A stretch of 64,000 nt of DNA from Planctomycetota bacterium (lineage in GTDB: Bacteria > Planctomycetota > Phycisphaerae > Tepidisphaerales > Tepidisphaeraceae): positions 1 through 64,000 of the forward strand of contig JAEZED010000069.1 in assembly GCA_023417885.1 (NCBI GenBank), written 5' to 3'. The notes below the pieces were generated by a model. That model saw only the letters and a program-made list of their open reading frames with translations, ran no database searches and was not told where the DNA came from. Each line of letters starts with the position of its first letter. Within the stretch, counting starts at the first letter, position 1. Made by a program: the position numbers and the translations under genes. Below, in pieces: positions 1-9,361 of this stretch.

Positions 1-2791
1 AGACTGCCGCGTTGCTGCGTGTGCCGGCCGGGGCATTGCCGCTCTTAGGGTGGGGCATGTCGAAATAGTTGCCCCGCGCCACGTGGCTCGTCCCCTTGGT
101 GTACTGGATGCCGTCGGCATGGCTGCCTTCGGCCATCCCCAGGTGGTGGATCCAACTGTACTCGATCACCGACCGGTAGTAGGGGTTGAAGCCGTCCTGC
201 TGGCCGTGGTGGATGTTGAGCCGCCGGGCCGTGAAGTCGCCCACCACCGCGGCACCGCCGAAGTTCTCGATCTCGCCATCCTCGATCGTCGCGTAGCCGC
301 TGTGCACCTTGATGCCGTAGGCGCTGTTGCCGGCGTCGATGTGGAAGTTCCGGATGATCACGTTGTCGTGGTGGACGTTGATGTAGCCGGAGATGCGGAC
401 GTTCTCGATCACCTGGCCGTCGTGCGTCGTCGTGATCGAGCCACGCGACACCAGCAGATCCGGATCCGTCGGGCCCGTGTTGTGCGCCCCGGGACGATCC
501 CCCGTCTGCGTCGGATCCTCCGTCGTCGCCGTCGAGACGTTGCTGTAGCCAGAATGCCCCGCCGCGTTGTAGGCGCGGACGCGGAAGTAGTAGGTCGTCG
601 AGGCCGACAGCCCCGTCGCCGAGTAGCTCTTGACGTTGGCACCCACCGTCGCGATCTGCGACCAGTCGCTGCCGTTGGTGCTCCGCTCGATCCGGAAGCC
701 CGACTCATCGTCGGAGTTGTCGCTCCAGGCAAGGTCGATCCGGCTGCTGGAGACCGCCGTCGCCGAGAGGTTCGAGGGGCTCGTCGGCGGGTTCTCCGGC
801 GGGGGCACCTCCGTGCCGTGCACCACCAGGTTGTCGAAGGTGGCGGTGTCGTTCAGCGTCCCAAGGCCCACCTGGCCCGCCATGAACGTCGTGTCCGTCG
901 CGCTGGCCACCAAGGCGCCGTTCCGATAGGCGCGGATCTCTGAACCGTCCCGAACGACGCGGATGTTGTAGGTCTGACCCTGGTTGATTGTGCTCGAGGC
1001 GTCGGCCAGCTCCGTGCTCACACCGTTGACGACCCGGAAGATGCCGTTCGTGCCGCCGTCATTGCTCTCGTTGGAGCTGAAGAAGTAGTAGTTCTGCGGA
1101 TCCTGGTAGCCGAAGATCACGGCAAAGTCGTCCCACACGCTCCCGTTCGCGGCGGACGTTGCGTCGACGGTGAGATCGAAGTCGCCGTCAAGGTATGTAT
1201 TGTGGATCGAGCGGTTGTTGAGGTGCGTGCTCCCGGCGGTGCTGGCGTTGGTGATCCGGTATTTCCCGTCGATCACCTGCCACGATCCGCCGATCACGGT
1301 GAAGTTGGGCGCGCCTTCGGCGAAGTCTTCGTCGATCAGTCCACCACTTCCACCACCACCACCGTCACCACCACCGCCACCAGTTCCGCCGCCGTCGCCG
1401 CCACCGCCGCCAGTGCCACCACCATCACCCCCGCCACCGCCGGAAGAGGCCGTGACGACACCGCTGATGTTGAACTGGAAGGGGTTCTCGTCGCTGTCGT
1501 TCGTGCCGAAGCTGACGAGGCCACCCTTCTCGCCGATGGAGCTGGTGTCGAGGCGGATCGTGAACGTGTCGGAGGCGCCGGGGGCCAGGACATCGTTCAG
1601 TCCCTCGACGAGCGTGAACCCGTTCGGCAGGCTGGGCGTCTCGAGGAGCAGGTCGTCGGTGCCGTCATTGCGCACTTCCACGACCAAGGTCGGCGCCGTG
1701 CTGCCCTGCTCGACGCTGCCAAGGAAGATCGGAAGCACCTGGCCATTGACAATGCTGCTGCCGCCGGCAGAGACCGAGACCTCCGCCACCGGCGTCGGCT
1801 GCGACGAGTTCGCTGGAGCGAACTGGAACCAGTTGAGGTTCCCAAGCTCACCCGACGCGCCATTGGCGGTCGCCACGATGCGAAGCGTGTGGCGCCCCTG
1901 CTCCAGAGCGATCCCCTTCACGACGATCGTCGACCAGGTCTGCTCGCCGCCAGTGTCCGGGATCGTCACCGGCCCGGTAACGTCGGTGCCGCCAATGCGC
2001 ACATAGAAAGCCCCACCCGGGCCATTCGAGGCGACGCGCAGATGCAGATCGTACTCGCCGCTCTCGTTGACGAGGACGGTGTACTCCATCCACTCGCCGG
2101 CGGTGATGGAAGTGACGTTGTACCCGCCGCCGAAGTCGCTGGTAGGCTCGATGTCGACGTGCCCGTCGCGGTAGGCGGCGCCGAGGTTGCCGATGGTGTA
2201 GTCGCCGTATGACTTGAAGGATCCGCCGTAGTCGAAATCCTCCGCCTGGATGCGATCGGTCACGTTATGGACCGGCATCGTGGTGGGGATGGTGGCGTCC
2301 GGGGTGAGCGCGCTGGCGGGAACGTCCTCCATCTCCTGGCTGGCGCTGGCCCAGGTGAGCCGGGCGGCGGCGCGGCTGGCACGGTCGTAGTACTCCATCT
2401 TGATGTCGTACTTCTGACCGGCCACGAGGTCGATGGTGCCCCAGTGGCTGGAGAGGTTGTGGTCGTCCCAGGCGTCGATGATCAGTTGACCATCGATCCA
2501 GAGCCGCACGCCTTCGTCGCTTCGCGTCATGAAGGTGTAGGTCTCGGTGTGCTCCGCCTGGATCTGGCCCGTCCAGCGGACGGAGAAGTGATCCTTGCCG
2601 ATCCCGGGGGCGGGCGCGTCCTTGCCCCAATAGAAGTGGACCGTCTCGTCGACCCGCGTGACGCTGGGGCCGGTAAGGTCCATGTTCTGGAAGTACGTCC
2701 CGGTGAGCCCCTGTTCGCCGGACATCAGCCGGCGGGTCTCAAGGGTCTCGATGAGTCCCCGGAAAACGTTATCGGTGCTGTTTCGGCTCAC
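1..2791 (-). CDS. Large multidomain surface protein (PA14, CBM6, FN3, beta-helix), 3' end outside window
   Basis: Open for about 930 codons and still open at the window edge. The start is GTG at 2791, preceded by AGGGAG six bases upstream. Domains in order: N-terminal LETRRLMSG motif near residues 16-24, typical of secreted planctomycete proteins; PA14-like domain (about 25-165, with WTGQI and DEGVRLWIDG); CBM6-like carbohydrate-binding module (about 175-340, IQAEDFDYGG and GEWMEYTV); a choice-of-anchor-D-like beta domain (about 345-450); a Gly/Asp linker (about 451-485); a concanavalin-like domain (about 487-655); FN3 (about 660-755); and right-handed beta-helix repeats resembling pectate lyases (from about 770). 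Inferred role: cell-surface or extracellular polysaccharide binding or cleavage. It is last in the glycan operon, 145 bp after the glycosyltransferase. A C-terminal anchor cannot be assessed. Confidence 0.85.
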   Translation of the reverse strand, partial: MSRNSTDNVFRGLIETLETRRLMSGEQGLTGTYFQNMDLTGPSVTRVDETVHFYWGKDAPAPGIGKDHFSVRWTGQIQAEHTETYTFMTRSDEGVRLWIDGQLIIDAWDDHNLSSHWGTIDLVAGQKYDIKMEYYDRASRAAARLTWASASQEMEDVPASALTPDATIPTTMPVHNVTDRIQAEDFDYGGSFKSYGDYTIGNLGAAYRDGHVDIEPTSDFGGGYNVTSITAGEWMEYTVLVNESGEYDLHLRVASNGPGGAFYVRIGGTDVTGPVTIPDTGGEQTWSTIVVKGIALEQGRHTLRIVATANGASGELGNLNWFQFAPANSSQPTPVAEVSVSAGGSSIVNGQVLPIFLGSVEQGSTAPTLVVEVRNDGTDDLLLETPSLPNGFTLVEGLNDVLAPGASDTFTIRLDTSSIGEKGGLVSFGTNDSDENPFQFNISGVVTASSGGGGGDGGGTGGGGGDGGGTGGGGGDGGGGGSGGLIDEDFAEGAPNFTVIGGSWQVIDGKYRITNASTAGSTHLNNRSIHNTYLDGDFDLTVDATSAANGSVWDDFAVIFGYQDPQNYYFFSSNESNDGGTNGIFRVVNGVSTELADASSTINQGQTYNIRVVRDGSEIRAYRNGALVASATDTTFMAGQVGLGTLNDTATFDNLVVHGTEVPPPENPPTSPSNLSATAVSSSRIDLAWSDNSDDESGFRIERSTNGSDWSQIATVGANVKSYSATGLSASTTYYFRVRAYNAAGHSGYSNVSTATTEDPTQTGDRPGAHNTGPTDPDLLVSRGSITTTHDGQVIENVRISGYINVHHDNVIIRNFHIDAGNSAYGIKVHSGYATIEDGEIENFGGAAVVGDFTARRLNIHHGQQDGFNPYYRSVIEYSWIHHLGMAEGSHADGIQYTKGTSHVARGNYFDMPHPKSGNAPAGTRSNAAV

Positions 2792-2936
2792 GATTGCTCC
2801 CTGGTCCGGCGTTTCAAGCGAGCCAAGGCCGTGTTGCCTCAGCTCGGCCCGCCACCCGTCCTGGAGCGGAGCAGACACTCCGCCGCCCAACGAGCAGCTC
2901 GACCAGAGGAGCAATCCGATTTGAAGGAGCGAGGGG

Positions 2937-3920
2937 CTACCCAGAATCGCCATTTACACCAGAGCCACGAGACGCCCTATATCCCCATGATCCTGCCTTC
3001 GCCGTGTTATCGGAGCTTCTGCTGCGCGCGCGCTGCCTAAAACCATGCACTAGCCCTCGATTGTAACTGATCTTGGCCCTGGCATCGAAGCGAAAGACGG
3101 GATCGCGATAAACACAAGCAACTGCGGATCTTGCAATCCCCTTCGCTACCCTGCCTAAAGTCCAAGGGGGACATCCGCCGAGTCGAAGCCGTGACTCTGG
3201 GGCCTGCATGGCGCAGGCAACCCCGTGTCGGAACAGCCGCTCAACAACCCAGTCGGGCGTCGAACGTTCGGCGGGAACATAGTGCCAGACACGAGCGCTG
3301 GGCACGTACTGGGAGACGATCCCATGTAAGCGCAGCCGACGCTGCATGTCCGATTCCTGACCGGTGCTGCCGCTCGGAGCACCCGGACCTCGATTCGGGT
3401 TGAAGCCGCCCGCCCGCCGCACGTCGGCACTGAAGGCAGCCCAATTGAACCCCAGGAATGAAAGGGCCTCACTTGCCGGATCGCCAGGCGTCCACCCTGT
3501 TGCCGACTCCGGCAGGTATCGCTTCAGCCACTTCGGTGGTTCTTGCTCGTAATCGACGCCGGTCGGACCGCCGAAATAGTGCCCGAGGGAATCACTGCTT
3601 GCCGAAGCGTATCCCGTGAGCACCCCGGAGTCGAATCGCACATCGTCGTCCGTGAACACAACGAGACAGTCGTCCGGCACATGAGCCAGCCCAAGATTCA
3701 AGGCGACGCTCTTGTTTCCGTTTTGCTGATACAAGTAGCGACAGTTCAGCCACGATGGTGCAGCTCTAACAACGTCCGCGGCGCCTCGCTTCGCACCATT
3801 CTCGATAACGATGGTTCCGCGATACAGCCCGGGTCTCTCGCACTCCGCCAGCGACTTCAGCGTCCTGGCCAAGAGGTCAGGACGCGCAGCCGTCGCGATC
3901 ATCGTGAACATCTCAGGCAT
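2937..3920 (-). CDS. Family 2 glycosyltransferase
   Basis: 327 residues with a GT-A fold. The N-terminal FTMIATAARPDLLARTLKSL matches the nucleotide-binding start of family 2 enzymes. A DDD motif at residues 91-93 (FTDDDV) should bind the metal and sugar nucleotide, and GQESDMQRRL near 187-196 is the acceptor-side acidic motif. No transmembrane segment is evident, so a peripheral cytoplasmic enzyme that adds one sugar to a lipid-linked oligosaccharide is inferred. It follows the methyltransferase gene by 2 bp, which indicates co-transcription with the glycan operon. Donor and acceptor cannot be deduced. Confidence 0.88.
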   Translation of the reverse strand: MPEMFTMIATAARPDLLARTLKSLAECERPGLYRGTIVIENGAKRGAADVVRAAPSWLNCRYLYQQNGNKSVALNLGLAHVPDDCLVVFTDDDVRFDSGVLTGYASASSDSLGHYFGGPTGVDYEQEPPKWLKRYLPESATGWTPGDPASEALSFLGFNWAAFSADVRRAGGFNPNRGPGAPSGSTGQESDMQRRLRLHGIVSQYVPSARVWHYVPAERSTPDWVVERLFRHGVACAMQAPESRLRLGGCPPWTLGRVAKGIARSAVACVYRDPVFRFDARAKISYNRGLVHGFRQRARSRSSDNTAKAGSWGYRASRGSGVNGDSG

Positions 3921-3922
3921 AG

Positions 3923-5152
3923 TTACGCCGCGACGGGCACCAGGTCCGCCGACACTCCCAAAGACCTCACCTCTTGAGAGATCTCTTCCAGGTAAACCGG
4001 GTTCATCACGATTACCACATCCGGCGGGCGATGGACGATCTCAGCAGGCGCGACGACGGGCTGGCCGGTTGCGGGGATGTATGTGCCCCAAAGCCTCGGA
4101 TTGATGTCTACCACGTACTCGACCTGTGTCGCATCAAGGTCGAGCGTGGAGAGGAAAGCGGTGCCCTTCGAGAGCGCTCCCCACAGGGCGACGCGCTCAC
4201 CCCGCGACACGCGCTTCCTCACCATGCCCCGCCATTGCCGGCGCGAGGTGGACACACGTCGCTTGAACTCCATGATCTTCTCGATCGCCGTCCTTCCGAT
4301 GTCTCTGGCAGGCACCGGCCGCATGGCCCCGGACACGGGCTTCGCGGCGATGACAAGATACTGCTCGTTAAACTCGCGGCTGAGCTCCAGAACCTGGAAT
4401 CCACAGCGCCTGAACAGTCCCTCGAGGCTCTCCGGCGTGAAATAGTTGCAGTGCTCGTAGTAAATGTCCCAGAACGCCCCATCGCTGACGATCCTCGTCG
4501 TGTCGGGAACCTCAAAGAGAACGACAACCTCGGGATCGCCACGGGCGACGCGATGCACCTGTCCGAGGAACTCGACCGGATCGGCTACATGCTCTAGCGT
4601 ATGCCGGCAGATGATGAAATTCGGCTGAAGGCTCGCGTGCGCGTCGGAGAGACGCTCCCGCTGGAACGTGACACGAGACCGGAGGGGCTCAGGAAGGGGG
4701 TGCGGTTCCGCGCTGGGATCGATCCCGATACCGGTTGCCCCTGCCAGTTCACAGACAGTGCAAAGGAACGCGCCTGAACCGCAACCGACCTCGACCACTC
4801 TGCTGCCCTGCATGCGGTAGCGCTCGATCCATCGGCCCGCCAACTCGCGGGCGAAACGACTGAATGTCTCTGAAGCTGCCTGAGAGGTGTTTGCCGTCGC
4901 GGCGTACTCTACCAGAGAGGGATCGAAGGCGACATTCCAGATCAACGCGCAGTCCTGACAAAACCGGAGCCGGAGATCGGCGCGGCGGCAGGCCAACGCG
5001 GCGGCCGCCGACTCGAACCGGAGCGTGCTCTGAACCGGGATCTGCTGCACGCGGTAGAACTCGTACGGTTCTGTACCACCGCATGCGGGACAGGGCAGCG
5101 TTTGCGGCCGTGCCTGGTCCCCGCCACAGGTTGTCGCTGCAGGATCAAGCAC
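3923..5152 (-). CDS. Sugar C-methyltransferase family protein (CxxC / SAM / C-terminal domain)
   Basis: 409 residues from a GTG start that overlaps the upstream gene by 8 bp; GGAG lies six bases before the GTG. Architecture is that of TylC3/NovU/TcaB9 sugar C-methyltransferases: an N-terminal zinc site (C21, C24, C65, C68), a Rossmann SAM domain with EVGCGSG at 121-127, and a C-terminal Rossmann-like domain. The catalytic YEHCNYF segment (232-238) and a histidine in TLEH (188) are present, so an active enzyme is expected. Inferred role: methylating a keto-sugar nucleotide or a glycan intermediate. It most resembles the paralogue at 10604-11830, with the same YEHCxYFTP motif. Confidence 0.85.
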   Translation of the reverse strand: MLDPAATTCGGDQARPQTLPCPACGGTEPYEFYRVQQIPVQSTLRFESAAAALACRRADLRLRFCQDCALIWNVAFDPSLVEYAATANTSQAASETFSRFARELAGRWIERYRMQGSRVVEVGCGSGAFLCTVCELAGATGIGIDPSAEPHPLPEPLRSRVTFQRERLSDAHASLQPNFIICRHTLEHVADPVEFLGQVHRVARGDPEVVVLFEVPDTTRIVSDGAFWDIYYEHCNYFTPESLEGLFRRCGFQVLELSREFNEQYLVIAAKPVSGAMRPVPARDIGRTAIEKIMEFKRRVSTSRRQWRGMVRKRVSRGERVALWGALSKGTAFLSTLDLDATQVEYVVDINPRLWGTYIPATGQPVVAPAEIVHRPPDVVIVMNPVYLEEISQEVRSLGVSADLVPVAA

Positions 5153-6083
5153 CTGTCACTCCGACCGCAATCGGCGAGGGTTCACCGCGATGAACATTCG
5201 CGACCGCTTGCTGCAGGCTTCGCAATGCATGAGCCTTGAGTCGCGTCATGCCTCCGGCGGCCAGGATAAGAGCACAGAGCCCGCGCTCGTGGGGTGCGAT
5301 GGGTGCTAAGGCGGCAGCTCGCACTTGGTGAAATGAAAGCAGCAGGTCCTGATGCTGGAACACCCGCCGTGTGCTGGTGGGATCGAACCATCGTGCGGCG
5401 TCAGCCGCCTCCCTGAACCGCGCCCTCGATCGCTCCATATGCATGCGTCTAAGAAACAGTGGCTCGTCCACGCACCAGAACCGTCCGCGCATCGCCAATT
5501 CAGTCAGAAGCACCTTGTCGGAGGCGGCGTATGAACCGATGAGCCCCGTAGTGCGCAGTACCTGAGACCGAATCAAACCGCAAAGGACATTGCAGAGACG
5601 CAGCCGCCGGACCAGCGACAGAACTCGCTCATGAGGGCGCCGCTCGTGGAGGTAGAGGTCATGGTCGTACGTTCCGATCGCCTTCCCCGACTCGTCGATC
5701 AGCAGGGTGCGGGGAGCACACAGAACGACTCCGGCCGGAGCCGCCCGGAGCACGCGCAAGCACGAGTCTAGAAAGGTCGGAGCGATCACGTCATCATGGG
5801 CCGCCCACTTGAAGTAGGCTCCGCGTGCCGCCGTGAAGGTGCTGTTGTAGTTCCTGGCAGCGCCGATCTGTTCGGCGTGGCGCGACAATCGGATTCGCCG
5901 GTCGCTGCGCGCGTACTCCTGGCAGATCTCGTACGTCCCGTCGGACGAGGCATTGTCGGAGATGATCAGTTCGAAGTCGTAGAACGTCTGGTCCAGCACG
6001 GCCTCGATCGCGTGCCGCACAAAGCGAGCACCATTGTACACCGGCATTCCAACGCTGATTGTCGGCCTTCGCGTTGTCGGCAT
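5145..6083 (-). CDS. Family 2 glycosyltransferase
   Basis: 312 residues. It opens with ISVGMPVYNGARFVRHAIEA, followed by ISDNASSDGT (41-50), the classic family 2 nucleotide-binding pattern. AAHDDVIAP has the Asp pair at 97-98 in place of the usual DxD. No clear membrane helix. It lies between the Wzx flippase (12 bp gap) and a methyltransferase (8-bp overlap), so it probably builds the oligosaccharide that Wzx exports. Sugar specificity is unknown. Confidence 0.88.
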   Translation of the reverse strand: MPTTRRPTISVGMPVYNGARFVRHAIEAVLDQTFYDFELIISDNASSDGTYEICQEYARSDRRIRLSRHAEQIGAARNYNSTFTAARGAYFKWAAHDDVIAPTFLDSCLRVLRAAPAGVVLCAPRTLLIDESGKAIGTYDHDLYLHERRPHERVLSLVRRLRLCNVLCGLIRSQVLRTTGLIGSYAASDKVLLTELAMRGRFWCVDEPLFLRRMHMERSRARFREAADAARWFDPTSTRRVFQHQDLLLSFHQVRAAALAPIAPHERGLCALILAAGGMTRLKAHALRSLQQAVANVHRGEPSPIAVGVTGA

Positions 6084-6095
6084 ATCTGTCCAATC

Positions 6096-7604
6096 TCACA
6101 GGGCCGCATCACGCCGGACACGGAAGTGACGCAGCAGATTCGCATGCTCACGAAACGACCCGAGTACGAAGCCCATCAGGGCGACATAGACGACTGCGAG
6201 CACGGCTGATGCAGACATGAACGCTGCCCACCGGCTGACGTGTGACGCCTCAACCTGCCAACGAACGGCCAACGCGCACACGCCTCCAATCGCAACCGCA
6301 GTCACCGGCCGGCTCAGGCACCGCCACAGGTCCGAAGTCGTGATGCTTGTCCCGCGAACAGCGTACGCACTGAGGGGCCAGGCCAGAATGTACATCGATG
6401 CCGTGAAACCAATCGCCACACCCAGTGGCCCCCAACGCAGGCCAAGCAGAAAGGCCGCGATCATCGAACCTGACGAGGCGGCGCCCCACATGAGCATCGG
6501 CCGCGAGCGGCCAGATGCCATAAACAGCCATCCGGTGCAGGTCAGGATTGCCTGAACGGGCAGCGACAGGGAGAGTGCCAGGAAAATCGGGCCGGCCTCC
6601 ACCCACTGTCTTCCCAGGAAAAACTCGATGATCTCCCCCGATCCCAGTGCGATCACGGCACCAACAGGAACGGTCAAGGTGGCAATGAGCGAGAGTACGT
6701 TGAGATAGAAGCGGCGAAAGCGCTCCGGGTCGTCCTGAAGCCTGCAGAGCGCGGGTAGCGCGACGTGCCCGATCGGCGCCTTCATCTGCTGCAGGGGCAT
6801 CATGAGCAGGCCGTAAGACTTGGTGTACAAACCGAGCGGCCCGGCTCCCCAATACCAGCCGATCAGCATATTGTCAGCGTTCCGCGCCAGGTAACTCAAG
6901 GTGCTGAACACCGTCAGGCCACCGCCGAACGCAAGAAGCGGACGCACACCCGCACCCCTCCGGGGCAGCCCGGGTCGCCACCCGCACGCGGCCCAGACAC
7001 CAACCATGGATACTGCCGCATGGGCGGCCGCCATCAGGACAAGCGCCCAGTAGCCTGCACCAAGCAGCGCCGCGGTGATTGCCACGAGCACCGATGCAAT
7101 CTTGGCAACGACATCGACGGTGGCGATCTGCCGGAACTGCATCTGCCGGCGGAGCAGCGCGTGATGCTGTGCTGTCAGCCCACCGAGGAGAAATGTCGCC
7201 GCGATCGCGATCGTGATCGCCACCAGGGCCGGTTCGCCGTATGCCCACGCGATGGCCGGTGCGGCCGCCATGAACACGACCATCAGCAACCCGCTCATGC
7301 CGACGTTGATCCAGAAGAGGTTGCTCACCTGCTCATGGGTGAGTTCCTGCCGCTGAACGGTCGCCGCCGAGAGGCCGAGATCCTTGAAGAGCGCCGCGAA
7401 GCCGGTGACGGCGGTCACCATCCCGACGAGGCCGAAGTCGCGCGGGGTCAGGGCCCGCGCGAGAACGGCCGTGGATCCGAGTTGCAGGCCGAACCGGCTG
7501 AGCTGCGAAGCCAACGTGAACGCCATCCCGTGCGCCGTGCGGCGCCCGATGTCACCCACAAGGTGATCAGTCCTCAGGAGATCGGCCGCTGTCGCGGTAG
7601 ACAT
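6096..7604 (-). CDS. Wzx/MOP-family lipid-linked oligosaccharide flippase
   Basis: About 502 residues using the ATG at 7604 (an in-frame GTG at 7613 with GGAG upstream is also possible). Longer in-frame extensions would run into the upstream epimerase gene and lack family features. The protein is almost entirely hydrophobic with about 12-14 helices. N-terminal features match WzxC-type polysaccharide transporters: QLSRFGLQLGSTAVLARAL, then LTPRDFGLVGMVTAV, then DLGLSAATVQR. Role: moving undecaprenyl-linked repeat units across the inner membrane. It lies in the middle of the glycan operon, 20 bp after the epimerase gene. Confidence 0.87.
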   Translation of the reverse strand: MSTATAADLLRTDHLVGDIGRRTAHGMAFTLASQLSRFGLQLGSTAVLARALTPRDFGLVGMVTAVTGFAALFKDLGLSAATVQRQELTHEQVSNLFWINVGMSGLLMVVFMAAAPAIAWAYGEPALVAITIAIAATFLLGGLTAQHHALLRRQMQFRQIATVDVVAKIASVLVAITAALLGAGYWALVLMAAAHAAVSMVGVWAACGWRPGLPRRGAGVRPLLAFGGGLTVFSTLSYLARNADNMLIGWYWGAGPLGLYTKSYGLLMMPLQQMKAPIGHVALPALCRLQDDPERFRRFYLNVLSLIATLTVPVGAVIALGSGEIIEFFLGRQWVEAGPIFLALSLSLPVQAILTCTGWLFMASGRSRPMLMWGAASSGSMIAAFLLGLRWGPLGVAIGFTASMYILAWPLSAYAVRGTSITTSDLWRCLSRPVTAVAIGGVCALAVRWQVEASHVSRWAAFMSASAVLAVVYVALMGFVLGSFREHANLLRHFRVRRDAAL

Positions 7605-7624
7605 CTTCCTCACCACACTCCGTT

Positions 7625-8668
7625 CTAAGCCGTGGCTACCGGTTGAGCATGCCGCCGCAACGTGTCGTCGATGACTCCGCTGTCGAGCAGGCGGCGGACA
7701 TGAGCAATTCTCTGGTATCGCGGCCCCTCGAACTCCTCGAGCGTAATCCCGACCCTTCGGTAGGCGTCGTAAAGCTCGGCAGCCCCCATGCGCGCTGTCC
7801 AAGCCGGCTGGAACCCGGGAACGTGCTTGCGAATCTTCTCGCAGCTCACCCGGTAGTTTCGCTTGTCAGGGGAGGCGCCGTCGGCGAACTCGACTGAACA
7901 CCCCGGCACCGTCTCCGCGACGATCATGGCCAGGTCGCGGACACGGTAGTTCTCGGTCGTCTGCCCCACGTTGAATGCCTGGTTGTGCACAGCTTCACGC
8001 GGCGCGTTCAGCATCGCCACGAACGCCCGGGCAATGTCTTCGATGTGGATGATCGGCCGCCAGGGCGATCCATCGCTCTTCATCATGATCTTACCGGTGG
8101 TGACGGCCCAAGCGACGAGGTTGTTCAGCACGAGGTCGAAGCGCAGCCGGGGCGACACGCCGTATGCCGTGGCATTGCGAAGGAAGACGGGCGTGAATCG
8201 GTCGTCGGCAAGGCGAGACACGGCTCTCTCGGTGGCGACCTTCGACTCGCCGTACGGCGTCACAGGATTGCAGGAAGCAGTCTCGTCCAGGAAGTCGTCG
8301 CCGCCCGCGCCGTAGTTGCTGCACGAGCTCGAGAAGATGTAGCGACCGACGCCGGCCTCCTTGGCCAGCTCCGCCAGCCTCACCGAAGCGCGGTAGTTGA
8401 TGTCGTGCGTCAGTGACGGATCGAGATTGCCGAGCGGATCATTCGACAGCGCGGCAAGGTGGAGCACCGCATCGAACCCGTCGAGGTCGCCCGGAGAGAC
8501 GTCGCGCACGTCGCTGGCGATGCAAGGGACTTCCGGCGACCAGTCCCCGAACGTGCACTCCCGATAGAGATCGCTGTCGAGGCCGACCACATCGTGTCCT
8601 TCCCGCAGGAGCATCGAAGTAAGGATGGGGCCGATGTATCCCAGATGTCCGGTAACCAGTACTCGCAT
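7625..8668 (-). CDS. NAD-dependent epimerase/dehydratase (extended SDR)
   Basis: 347 residues with an extended short-chain dehydrogenase fold. TGHLGYIG at 6-13 is the GxxGxxG NAD-binding loop, SSSCSNYG (113-120) holds the catalytic Ser, and YGESK (139-143) supplies Tyr and Lys. Substrate is probably an NDP-hexose. The loop does not match the CDP-glucose 4,6-dehydratase signature (TGHTGFKG type), so it is more likely an epimerase, reductase or atypical dehydratase acting near the RfbF product. It sits in the glycan operon between the deacetylase and the flippase. Confidence 0.85.
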   Translation of the reverse strand: MRVLVTGHLGYIGPILTSMLLREGHDVVGLDSDLYRECTFGDWSPEVPCIASDVRDVSPGDLDGFDAVLHLAALSNDPLGNLDPSLTHDINYRASVRLAELAKEAGVGRYIFSSSCSNYGAGGDDFLDETASCNPVTPYGESKVATERAVSRLADDRFTPVFLRNATAYGVSPRLRFDLVLNNLVAWAVTTGKIMMKSDGSPWRPIIHIEDIARAFVAMLNAPREAVHNQAFNVGQTTENYRVRDLAMIVAETVPGCSVEFADGASPDKRNYRVSCEKIRKHVPGFQPAWTARMGAAELYDAYRRVGITLEEFEGPRYQRIAHVRRLLDSGVIDDTLRRHAQPVATA

Positions 8669-8698
8669 GTGCTGAACCCTTGTCCGCCCATGAAGGCG

Positions 8699-9349
8699 TC
8701 AGAAAACGATCTTGCGTGCGACGAATCCCTCGGCAAACCGTCCGGGAGCGCCCGACTCGATGCCCCGGAGACGCATCAACCCGGTGAACGTGTCCGGAGT
8801 GAACCAGTGCTTTGACCTCTGGGAGGCGAAGGCCTCCATGAGGCAATCGACCTTGCGCCGTACGGTCGCTTCATCGAGCGTGACGAAGCAGTTCGGCTGA
8901 ACCATCAGCCCCTCATACTTCGGAATCTCGTACTCGAGGATTCGGTGGCTGCGAAACGTGTTCCACGTCAGCTCGGCGACGACCCGGTGATCCTGATGGT
9001 AGTCTTCACGGCAATGGGTGAGGATGAGCCCTGGAGACACAAGCCCCTTGAGCCGCTCGAACCCGTCCTTGATCTCGGCCAGTGCCGTCGGGAAGTAGCC
9101 GTCCCTGAAACCATGAACCATCACATGTCGCTGTTCCACACGATCAAGGAACAGTTGCGCCGCCCTTGCGGCCTCTTCTGCCCGGACGCCGGCGCATCCC
9201 AGCACGACCCACCACACCTGCAATCCCGGATTCTCCTCGATGAGCCGGAGGATGGTGCCACCGGCTCCAATCTCGATGTCGTCAGAGTGCGCGCCGATGC
9301 ACAGCAGCGTATCGATCGGGGAGAGGATAGAGGTGCTGCGCGCGCCCAT
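8699..9349 (-). CDS. PIG-L family deacetylase
   Basis: 216 residues. The PIG-L/LmbE zinc motif is present as AHSDD (H21, D23, D24), with a second metal segment HQDH at 118-121. Known members remove N-acetyl groups from GlcNAc-containing substrates, and such genes are often found beside sugar methyltransferases. Inferred role: deacetylating an amino sugar or removing an acyl group in the glycan made here. It lies 12 bp after the divergent methyltransferase gene and ends 30 bp before the epimerase gene, consistent with one transcript. Confidence 0.88.
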   Translation of the reverse strand: MGARSTSILSPIDTLLCIGAHSDDIEIGAGGTILRLIEENPGLQVWWVVLGCAGVRAEEAARAAQLFLDRVEQRHVMVHGFRDGYFPTALAEIKDGFERLKGLVSPGLILTHCREDYHQDHRVVAELTWNTFRSHRILEYEIPKYEGLMVQPNCFVTLDEATVRRKVDCLMEAFASQRSKHWFTPDTFTGLMRLRGIESGAPGRFAEGFVARKIVF

Positions 9350-9361
9350 GCTGTTCGATCG

